Assembly: GCA_001910725.1 (NCBI GenBank)
Contig: MJGA01000011.1
Span: 744,001 to 808,000 of the forward strand
Length of the DNA stretch: 64,000 nucleotides
Source: Phanerodontia chrysosporium
Taxonomy: Eukaryota; Basidiomycota; Agaricomycetes; Polyporales; Phanerochaetaceae
Direction: 5' to 3'
Shown here: positions 56,038 to 64,000 of the stretch, piece by piece
Layout: each line of letters opens with the position of its first letter
Position numbering within the stretch: the stretch's first letter is position 1
Notes under the pieces: generated by a model
What the model saw: only the letters and a program-made list of their open reading frames with translations
Told to the model about the DNA's origin: nothing
The model's database searches: none
Made by a program: the position numbers and the translations under genes

Positions 56038-57084
56038 TTACATATTCAGTAACTTGAAGCTGGCTACACCCTTTTCTCCTAATAAAGTTGCACACTCTAC
56101 AATAAGTGCACCTGCTTGATACATCCTCTGAGCAGCATGTTTAGATGTAACCCCTCCAGTCCCAAAAACCTTGATGTTTCTGACAGACATGTCAGAATGT
56201 TCTCCAAGAAGTTTGGAGAACATATAGACATTGCCCAGAGCAACAGCATGAATGGCTTCCCCACCCAAACCTCCCAATGGTGTTGGAAGTGCAAAGCCTC
56301 CATCAGTGCTGACACCTGACTTGACCTGGTCAGAGAAGAGCAGGGCAGAGCCAAGAGTGTTTACACAAGTAATGAAGGCAATGGGGTTGGTCCTACCCAT
56401 CTCATAGGCAGAAGGGCAGGAGAATGATGATATGACTTGAATGACATCATGAAAGCATGTAGAATAGAGGTAAGGTGGAAGTTTCATGCCAACAGTGAGG
56501 GAGGGGTCCACAGAGCAGGCATCAGCAAGCACTTGAAGGAATGGATGCAGGACAGGGAAGTTGTATGATGGCGGAGGCATGTCCTTGATATTAGGGCAGG
56601 ACGTGTTGAGCTCAATTGCGATGAGCGCCGGGTTGACATCCAAGTTGCGCAACTCGGAACGAAGGCCTTGAATGATAGCAACCATTTCATGCAGCTCCTC
56701 TGGCTGTGAAGATGTGATACTGATGATAACAGGCTTCGAGGGCATATGGCCAGCCGGTGTGGGTGTTGTAAGGAGCATCTTCGCCCATTCAGTATAAGAG
56801 CGGAGAGGATAGGGTGAGTAGCCATACGAGTTGAGGGAGGTGGTGGAAGATGACGTGAAGACAACCTGGGCAAGTCAGAATCAATGTAATGAGCATATCA
56901 CAAACGGCTGACACACCCTATTGATATCCGTCTCCAAGAACCCCTTCAATGTTGCAGTCCGGGTGGTGATAGCCCCTGTGTACGGAGTGGCATAGAGCTC
57001 CCTCAATTGTTCGTAATCCGAGGCCCACGCGCAGGACGCATTGGCCACGGGAGGATCGATGTCTAACGTGTGCACGCGAACCAT
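56038..57084 (-). CDS. Dihydroorotate dehydrogenase, class 1A-like
   Basis: An FMN enzyme oxidising dihydroorotate to orotate in pyrimidine synthesis; the class 1A form is soluble and typically uses fumarate. Start ATG 57084 (MVRVHTLDIDPP). Exon 1 is 56917-57084, intron 56866-56916 (51 nt), exon 2 56038-56865; 331 residues, close to the usual length. Visible: CAWASDYEQLRELYATPYTG near the start, TRTATLKGF, RVVFTSSS at the splice, IELNTSCPNIKDMP (FMN/substrate loop), AFITCVNTLGSALL (substrate Asn), GGLGGEAIHAVALGNV, FGTGGVTSKHAAQRMYQAGA and CATLLGEKGV (FMN phosphate site). No mitochondrial or membrane segment is seen at the N-terminus, which separates it from class 2 enzymes. The reading is intact. 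Confidence 0.9.
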
Positions 57085-57321
57085 GGCTAAAACTGCGTAT
57101 TTAGCATCCCTCACGACAGATATTGGAGGGCCTTGGCCTACCGAGGATGTTGAGGTGGGCGTTGGGAAGGAGAATACGTGGACGCGCAATGGTACTTATC
57201 GTAATGTGCAACTGATTAACGGTTATCTCTAGACTCCTGATGTCTAATCAGTCGTCGCGATCAAGGCTGTATTGGACATGACAAACGTAGCCGCAACAAC
57301 CGTACACGAGTAGCTAACATG

Positions 57322-58204
57322 TCATGTTTTCAACGCTTCTTCCCGTTCTAACACTGTTTTCTCCAGTTTGATCAGGATGGTCGTCCGATTAGGGTAAGCA
57401 TCCGTAGGGGTGTTGTGTGCCGTGACGCGAGCAGGCTAGAGACAAGTACATGAGCATGCGCAGCAGTGCACGAGAAGGAACAACTCACGAAGCCCAGTCC
57501 GTCGAGAACAGCTTCAACGATGCCAGCGGTGAAAGAGGAGCAACTGAGTTGGCTCATATCCCGAGGGACAGAAATATTGCGTGTGATAGGCGGATCGTTG
57601 TCAATGACCATGTCTGCAGCAACAGTAATTAGGGGGGTCACGCCTCATAGTCAGGCGTGCGTACACTCGTCAGGGTTCTCCACGCTCTTCTCGATAGCAT
57701 CGGCTGGCTTGCCGAAGACGGTACGCCACACATGAGTGTGGATGGACCGAAGCGCAGGGAGGAACAGGGTCTCTCGTTTAGGCGTCTTCGAAGAGGATTC
57801 GTTTCTCCATGACATGAGCTCCAGCACACGTACACCGACTCGGTAGCCTAGCGTATTGAGCCTGCGTGGGGTTGTCAACAACGCCACGGGTCGCACGACT
57901 AGGCCGCGTACCTTCGCTCGAAGTCTGCAATGCCACTCACGCGCCTCTGCGTATACTGTACCACCTCGGAGAACAGGAATGCGAAAGCAGAAGCAGAGAC
58001 CTCTGCCGTCCGTGTCTTGTTGAGATTGCGATCATAGATATTGGGCCGTGCACCTGATCTCGGTGTAGCTAGAGTGGTGTTGATCGAAGGGGCAGTCGGA
58101 AGCGAGAAGCGAGTGGAGGACGACGCAGGAGAGAGGTGATCGAGGGAGGCCAGTGACGAGGAGGAAAGCACGGAGAAGCGGGGATGCGACTGGGGATAGG
58201 ACAT
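57322..58204 (-). CDS. TRS31: TRAPP complex subunit Trs31/TRAPPC5
   Basis: A Bet3-family subunit of the TRAPP tethering complexes, which activate Rab GTPase Ypt1/Rab1 in ER-to-Golgi traffic. Exons 57912-58204, 57665-57861, 57489-57613 and 57322-57435; introns of 50, 51 and 53 nt; 242 residues. Family signatures: RPNIYDRNLNKTRTAEVSAS, FAFLFSEVVQYTQRRVSGIA, LNTLGYRVGVRVLELM, VWRTVFGKPADAIEKS, NISVPRDMSQLSCSSFTAGI and EAVLDGLGFPARVTAH. The 45-residue Ser-rich lead before the domain (MSYPQSHPRFSVLSSSSL) is longer than in animals; an internal start was not preferred because no Met lies close to the domain. It is adjacent to the dihydroorotate dehydrogenase gene, same strand. Confidence 0.92.
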
Positions 58205-58472
58205 GGTCGGTGGTGCCTGAGAGGTTGTGCGATGACCGACCCGATGGTCCGGCCATAGTCGCCGAGGTAAGCCGCAGAGTATAGCCGGTAAGGAGGCGTT
58301 TGAATGGCAGTAAGCATGAGGTGCAACTTGATAGTCGAGGGAAAAGCTCCCGCCGGCGTCATACCGCGGGGCTGGCCTCTCTGTTGCGCTCGTGAGGATC
58401 GCTGCTTGTCTTCAGTTACCCGAGAGTGATTGACCCTTAGACTCACAGGCTTACGCCAAGTTTCAAAGCGGA
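58205..58472. promoter_or_regulatory. Divergent intergenic region between Trs31 and the BTB gene
   Basis: 268 bp between opposed start codons. No TATA box or known site stands out. Confidence 0.4.
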
Positions 58473-61422
58473 ATGTATCACCCTTCCTCTCCCCAGGCCA
58501 CGTCTGCGCAGGCGATCCATCAGCCCTCCTCCATCCCAGGTCGTCTCCGCCTCCCGGTCACGTCATCTCTTCCGAACTTGCGCAGAGAACAGCGAGTGGA
58601 TTCGGACGGTCGTCCCATGGGCAGTCAACCCGCAAGTCCAGCTCTCTCCAGCGCGCCGTCACCAGCTTCGTTGCAGAATCACATTTACACCGCATTCCTC
58701 GAAAGGCGCACTGCAGATGTCGCGCTTCACATCCGCGGGTCATGGCATGCGATCTATAAGCTCCACAGAGTGGTTCTAATCCAGGCTGTAAGTCTCAGAA
58801 AGCTTATACCACATGAGCCCGCCGGTATCACTGGGGCGCCATCGCTGTCTGGGTCTGACCTTGCCGCTGACCTTTCATTGGTGTACAGGGATTCTTCCAG
58901 TCCCTCTTCACCTCGGGGTTCGCGGAATCTACCGTCAAGTTCACATCTCACCGGCTGGGACCGGATGTCGTGGATATCGTCCTTGAAGATCCAAATATCA
59001 CACGAGCAGGTGCGCCATCTCTATACAAGCTATTCGCTGACGGCTAACTTCACACATCACATCAGCTTTCGAGTAAGTCGGTGGTATGCATAAGCTATAA
59101 TCGTATCTTGATGACTCCCAGAATATGTATCGCGCATCTTTATGGCGGCGGCCCCGAGCTCTTCGTCTCTCCCTCGCTCATTCCTACGACCAAGCAACCT
59201 CTCACACCCATATTTCCTGTGATGGTAGGTTCGGAGAGTCTTATGCTCTCGGGCTGCCCTCCTGGAAAACATCCTGCATCTCCACGTTTCCTATTGTCTC
59301 TCCTCGCCACCGCAGTGTTCCTGTCGATCACACCAATCGCGACGCAGGCGATGTCCTCGATCTTGAGCACCATTGGACCCTACACCGTCATTCGCTACCT
59401 CAATTTCGCCCTCGGAAGGGGCATCGGGGAACCTGACCCAGGGGAGCCGGAGGCTGCAGTTGGACTCGAAGGTGTTGCGGAGATTTTGGAGGACGAAGGC
59501 GACTCGATCCGGAAGTGGACGAGTCGACAACTCACACTCCTCGAGCTTTGAATACCACGAACCCCTTGGAGAAGCTCAAAGACTCAACCATAGAGCTGGG
59601 CTTGAACCGGTTGTCCGTCGAGAAAGAAGATCCATCGGAAGGGGATTCGACCTTGTCTACGGCACCCTCGGTCTCACACTTCGAACCAGAACATTTCTTC
59701 TACGGCGTAGTCTCCGACAAGATTGGAGAAGCTGCTGCGTGCTGGCTGGCGCGGTGGGGATTTGATATGCTGCAGCATGAGCTCCAGGCAACTGGCAGAG
59801 ACACCGTGGACTCTCCTGCGGCGAGTCAGTCAGCAGGGAGTAGAAGGCGCGCTCTGACCGTACCTGGTAGTTCTAACGATACTCCGCCATTTGTTAGGAC
59901 CGACAATATGAAGAAGCAAGTAATTCCTGTGATCTGGCGACGAGGAGGGCTTACAGCGCGCTGGGTTCGAGGTTTGCTGTCGTCAGACATGTTCTTTGTC
60001 CCCGGTGAGAAGGAGCGCTACGATGCTGCGCGTCGCGTAATTGAACTCAGACGGGCCGATGGGATCTTGGATGACGAGGAAGTAGAATACGCCTCCCTCT
60101 TCTCTAACGGTATATACTACGCGAACATGGTGAGTGTTACTCAGTGACTGTTGACCGTAACTGATTAGTGATGTGTGTAGAGCTTGGACGAGTTGATATC
60201 TATTTCGAAAGACATCTCTCCCACTACGAGCAAACCCTATGTTCCGCTGTCGGTATTGCAATCCGCTCATTGGGACCAGTCCGTGCTTCGCCATACTATC
60301 ACCAGTCGCACTACCTCTGCACCATCCCCACCTGCCTCACCTGAGCCCTCCTCTCAGGGTAAGGAGCTAGGTGTCACGGTTACCGGTACAGAGCTAGCTT
60401 CTGCTCTTGACCAGTCGTCGGGTACACTACAACATACCTCCATATCACCCGATGCACCTTATTATCCCATCCCATCGGACTCGTCCCAGCGTATCGGCGA
60501 CAACACTGGCATCGAAGGCGCCTCCCTCGACCATCTCTTCGAGGGTGGATCGTTACCGACGAAGACACTGGACGGGGCAACGATATCTGCTCCATGTTCT
60601 GAAGCGAATTTCTTTGGTATCGAGCAAAATGCTCGTGCTGCTCTGCAATGTGCTCAGACTAAGTCGGACAAGACTCGCTGGTCACCATACCCCCCGTATA
60701 GGTTCAGCGTCGAGTTTTGGGACGTTGAAGCTCTGAAAGAAAAGAGCCGACTTCACTCACGTACCGTTTGGTACGCTGGCAGCTTGTGGAACGTGTACGT
60801 CCAAGTCGTGCGCAAGAAAGGCATTCAACTAGGCGTGTACCTTCACCGACAGTCATGTGTTGATCCTATTCCCCCGTCCTCCGCCCCTGTCTCTCTTTCC
60901 ACCCCCGGAGGTACTACATCGACCCCGGTCAGTACGCTTCGAAGAGAACCCAGCCAATTCACCGGTGTTCCCCTTCATCACACCGTATCGTCCCCCTCTG
61001 TTCAGTACCCTACGCCCACGACGAGCCGCGCAGCCACTCCCCACACGGCCCCATCAACCCCTGCAATGTCTTCCTCTCTTCCCAATTCTTATTATCAGAC
61101 TATTTCATCGTCTGCGAGTTCTGCTAGCATTGCCGTCCCCGCGACCGCTCCTCCGGTCTCCCCACCTCAGCCGTACCGCGATCCGCGGCCCGCTGTGAGC
61201 GCATACTTCACCATCGCATGTGCCGGTTCGACTGGCTCCAGCCTTACACGGTTCAGCAGTGCTCCGGACGTCTTCTCTGTGAGCCAGAGCTGGGGCTGGA
61301 AGTCGAGCTCTTTGCGCACAGCGGAAAACTCGGAGCTCGAGGGTGATGGGATTCCTCGCGAAACAGTTGCTGCGGGGAGAGAAGTGAGTCTGCGAGCGAC
61401 CGTCATGCTCGGTGTCGTTTAG
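58473..61422 (+). CDS. BTB/POZ domain protein (germ cell-less-like layout)
   Basis: Start ATG 58473. Exons 58473-58787, 58889-59009, 59066-59072 (7 nt), 59122-60129 and 60181-61422; introns 101, 56, 49 and 51 nt. The BTB domain reads IYTAFLERRTADVALHIRG, LHRVVLIQAGFFQSLFTSGF, DPNITRAAFE and ICIAHLYGGGPELFV. A BACK-like region follows (FLLSLLATAVFLSITPIATQ, SILSTIGPYTVIRYLNFALG), then SDKIGEAAACWLARWGFDML and AANM-SLDELISISKDI. The C-terminal half has a beta-rich RFSVEFWDVEALKEKSRLHS, VWYAGSLWNVYVQVVRKKGI (MATH/TRAF-like) interrupted by a Ser/Pro-rich insert. Probably a cullin-3 adaptor, by family. Exon 4 needs a one-base shift near 59440-59560 to join its two halves, the only flaw seen. Confidence 0.75.
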
Positions 61423-61797
61423 GATCTTTGGATATTGTCGTTGCAAGTGCCATGTTGTTCTCATCGGATATCTAGCTGTCCCCTGGAGTTTATTGTGATA
61501 TTGTAGCTTACATAATGTAATCGTATCGTCAGAGGAACGTCGGGGAGCCTTCGTCCCCTCCTCCCTTGTAATATATAAAATGTGGCAATCCTGCGTAAGC
61601 TTTAGCACTATTCCCAAAGTCGTTGCGGGAGGTGCCCCTACGAGGGTTGCCAAATTTGGGTGGATATGATGCCAAAGTCCTACGCAGAAACGACCTGTGG
61701 ACTTTCAACTCCTTCTCCGCCTTCTCCTGTACGCTTCCGCTCATCGCTTTCTCAGAGCACACTTATGTAGATGCCATTCTGACAGAACTAGTCCCCC
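61423..61797. promoter_or_regulatory. Intergenic region with TATA-like box
   Basis: 375 bp. TATATAAA at 61572-61579 lies about 225 bp before the next start codon. No terminator signal could be defined. Confidence 0.4.
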
Positions 61798-62898
61798 ATG
61801 CGTGAGAAGACCCCTCACTCACACATGTCCGGGGGCAAGCAGCCCAAAGCCATGGCTAGTCCCTCGGGCAGCAGCAGCAGCAGCAGCAATGGCATTGGCG
61901 TCCCCAAACCGCTACCAAACCCGTCGACTGGCAGCGCAAATCCCTCTGCATCACTTCCCGCTCTCTGGGGCTATCTACAACCTGCACTGGATCACATTGT
62001 TCGCTCGCCGACGAACAACCTCACGAAGGCCCCAGCGATTGAAGTTTCGTACCACATGGGGCTTCACACTGCTGTCTACAACTACTTCACGTCACAATCC
62101 GACTCTGCAACAGTAGTCCCGAAGGCACTCTCATCTATTCCGTTCTCGCGGGCAGACAAAACCAAGCAGAGCGGCACTGACCTTTACGAGCAACTGGACC
62201 GCTACTATGCAGACACCGCTCGCGAGCTGTTACTGGGCGTGCCTCATGACGATTCTTCGCTGATTCAGTACCTCCTCCCCTGCTTCTCGCGTTTCAGTGC
62301 CGGAGCGCAATCCGTCAACCGCTTGCTGAACTATGTCAACCGCCACTATGTGAAGCGTGCCGTCGACGAGGACAAGGGCTGGCTACGACTCGCAGACGTT
62401 TTTGAGGCCGTTGCGAAGACGATCACTGAGGACGACACGCGCGAGAAGATTCAGAGGCGGATGAAGGAGCGGCGGACGGAGGAGCTGAAGCGGTGGGGGT
62501 ACTACGATGGTGCCCCCTCGGAGGTCCTTGTCGAGGCGGAGGCATGTGCTGAGGCTGCAAGCCCGCCCGACCGGATCGTCCCGCTCTCTTCACTCGCGCA
62601 CCGACGCTTTCGCACGGAAGTCATCGACCCTCTTCTTGCGATACCGAAAGCGAAGGGCAAAAGGAAGAAATTACCCGCGAACGGGCAGAGCAAGCTCCCT
62701 GGGCCCAAGGAGCCCAAGGGACGGCTGGCCCGAGCGGTGAAGGAGCTGATAGAGGGGACAGATGGGGACGCAGACGAGAGGCGAAGGCTTGCGGGGGAAC
62801 TAGCAATTCTGCTGCGGACAGTCGGCATCCGGGTGGACCACCCACTGCGGAAGAGACTCGACAAGTTTGTCGCGCAAAGTCCACAGGACAGTCCATGA
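61798..62898 (+). CDS. Cullin N-terminal-domain-only protein
   Basis: 366 residues in one exon. A second Met at 61825 (MSGGKQPKAMAS) could be the true start. After a Ser-rich lead comes a cullin-repeat region: LWGYLQPALDHIV, YHMGLHTAVYNYFTSQ, GTDLYEQLDRYYADTARELL, LIQYLLPCFSRFSAGAQSVN and RLLNYVNRHYVKRAVDEDKG. This matches the adaptor-binding N-terminal helices of cullin-1-type scaffolds. The cullin homology domain that binds Rbx1 and the neddylation lysine domain are absent; the remaining 150 residues are Lys/Arg- and Glu-rich (RRMKERRTEELKRWGYY). It ends with a normal stop, so truncation by a nonsense change is not evident. It could compete with full cullins, an inference. Confidence 0.78.
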   Translation: MREKTPHSHMSGGKQPKAMASPSGSSSSSSNGIGVPKPLPNPSTGSANPSASLPALWGYLQPALDHIVRSPTNNLTKAPAIEVSYHMGLHTAVYNYFTSQSDSATVVPKALSSIPFSRADKTKQSGTDLYEQLDRYYADTARELLLGVPHDDSSLIQYLLPCFSRFSAGAQSVNRLLNYVNRHYVKRAVDEDKGWLRLADVFEAVAKTITEDDTREKIQRRMKERRTEELKRWGYYDGAPSEVLVEAEACAEAASPPDRIVPLSSLAHRRFRTEVIDPLLAIPKAKGKRKKLPANGQSKLPGPKEPKGRLARAVKELIEGTDGDADERRRLAGELAILLRTVGIRVDHPLRKRLDKFVAQSPQDSP

Positions 62899-63376
62899 CG
62901 GCAGATCTGGGTGTCCGTGTTGACCTTCTCGAAAACAGATACCGCTCCGTATGGCTGCGATTCCCATACCTAGGGTCGTAGAGCGTGTGAGCTCGGGATA
63001 CCCGTGCTGGGGTCAATTGATTCCCTTCGACGTGGTAATCATGAAATCTGGTACCCATTGTTGGTCCGGTATCTTGACTGGAGTGCCACGAAGACTACGG
63101 ACCGAGCCAGCGTGTATGCGGGCGTCCCGCGCAATGGTCGTCGCAATCGATGCTTCGTATCAAGTCCTGACAATTCGGGCGACTGAGTGGTATGTTTAGA
63201 GCGACTTTCCGAAAATGATACAAATGAGCTCGCGGTATAGGCTACATAAGTGAAGGATAACGATATCTGTGCAGCCATTAGCTAAAAGTACAATAATTCA
63301 CCGTCCTTGTACCTAGTACTGTGTCCGCAACGAAGCCGTGCGTGCTCGAGACGTGTTGACCAATCTGAAGTGCATG
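62899..63376. other. Intergenic region, convergent ends
   Basis: 478 bp between two convergent genes. Short open stretches only; nothing assigned. Confidence 0.5.
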
Positions 63377-64000
63377 TTACCAGGTCGCCAACAGTGCCGA
63401 GTCGACTGAGTCTTGGAGGAGCGCAGATGGCGAGCCTTGCACGGCCAACTGCGCCAAGGGCTCAGCCGTTGCCTCCCAAGTAAAGCACGCGGACGAGTCG
63501 CAAAGCGAGGCGGCGTAATTGGAGATGGACGGCATCGGGATGTAAGAGAATGCGCCTGCGGGGCCCGCCCAGGCAGAGCTCATGTCGTCGGCGACGAGTG
63601 CTGAGCCATACGGCGGCGCGAACATTTGTGGTGCGCTCGAGGACAAGGACGGGCCCCCATGCTGATGTGACAAGGCCAGTGCATCCCACGTGCGCGACGA
63701 CTGTTGTACTCCCATAGCGTGCGACGCCAAGCTTTGCGTGTGGTAGTGTGGTGCTGACGGGATCTGTTGATGTGTCAATACAAGGACCGTCAAGGAGACA
63801 GGAGTGCTCACCTTATCGCCGACGGAGTGGCGTGCAGTCCCTACGTTCATGAGTTGCAGGCCGTTGACAGATGGCTGGAGCTCGAGATGCGAAGGTGCAA
63901 TCAGAGGGCTGCGGAAGGGCGTCTGGGACGATGTGGCGACATTAGCGTCGAAAACAGACGTCGTGTATGTGCTGGGGGTGTCCTCCGGCATCTCCTCGTA
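63377..64000 (-). CDS. 3' part of an unrecognised low-complexity protein
   Basis: The coding sequence enters from the right edge (in-frame YEEMPEDTPSTYTTSVFD), has a 48-nt intron at 63764-63811 joining GDK to IPSAPHYHT, and stops at 63377. About 190 visible residues, rich in Ser, Ala, Pro, His and Gln (QHGGPSLSSSAPQMFAPPYG), no fold apparent. Such tails are common in fungal transcription factors, but nothing visible proves that; the 5' part lies outside the window. Confidence 0.6.
   Translation of the reverse strand, partial: YEEMPEDTPSTYTTSVFDANVATSSQTPFRSPLIAPSHLELQPSVNGLQLMNVGTARHSVGDKVSTPVSLTVLVLTHQQIPSAPHYHTQSLASHAMGVQQSSRTWDALALSHQHGGPSLSSSAPQMFAPPYGSALVADDMSSAWAGPAGAFSYIPMPSISNYAASLCDSSACFTWEATAEPLAQLAVQGSPSALLQDSVDSALLATW

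Noticed and set aside
57372..57641. Separate small gene inside the Trs31 locus
   Set aside because: It is exon 3 of Trs31 read through its flanking introns.
1..64000. tRNA and rRNA genes
   Set aside because: No cloverleaf with A and B boxes or rRNA signature was recognised by eye; a covariance-model search would decide this.

Overview
The window looks like nuclear DNA of a basidiomycete fungus, probably an agaricomycete. The evidence is very short introns (about 45 to 60 nt, with CTNAC-type branch sites), a cytosolic-type dihydroorotate dehydrogenase, and a mobile-element set typical of these fungi: copia and DIRS-type retrotransposons, pogo, hAT, Tc1 and Plavaka transposons, and a KDZ-associated cysteine-cluster gene. 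The species cannot be named from the sequence.

Layout. About 1-56 kb is a dense, layered transposon island; about 56-64 kb is compact host sequence. The left edge holds the 3' end of a copia element (1-2310) abutting a broken KDZ-associated gene. Next comes a large gene of unknown family (3775-6749, minus) interrupted by three stops and flanked on both sides by arrays of a palindromic motif. 7.7-9.4 kb holds fragments of another unknown family cut by a solo LTR. 9.9-21 kb is AT-rich and full of old remnants: Tc1-like, a hAT split by a gag-only copia, and solo LTRs. A DIRS-type retrotransposon (Gag, RT, RNase H, tyrosine recombinase, all minus) fills 22.6-27.2 kb. A decayed copia lies at 29.8-35.2 kb.

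The most elaborate structure spans 35373-47675. It is a minus-strand copia whose matching LTRs and near-identical target duplications are still visible. It was hit by two solo LTRs; one of these was hit by a pogo element, which was itself hit by a second pogo element. A further solo LTR (48020-55118) carries a well-preserved 6.5-kb Plavaka element. That element has 18-bp inverted ends, a 2-bp target duplication, a transposase gene in eight exons and a divergently transcribed second gene of unknown function in seven exons.

Three LTR families recur and are named here LTR-A (copia-1 type), LTR-B and LTR-C. LTR-A and LTR-B each contain a tandem duplication that creates an intron-like GT...AG segment, and one LTR-A copy precisely lacks it. 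LTR-C ends in TA rather than CA.

The host segment encodes dihydroorotate dehydrogenase, TRAPP subunit Trs31/TRAPPC5, a BTB/POZ protein with a 7-nt micro-exon, a protein with only a cullin N-terminal domain, and the 3' part of an unrecognised low-complexity protein. The host genes are unrelated housekeeping functions and form no evident pathway cluster.
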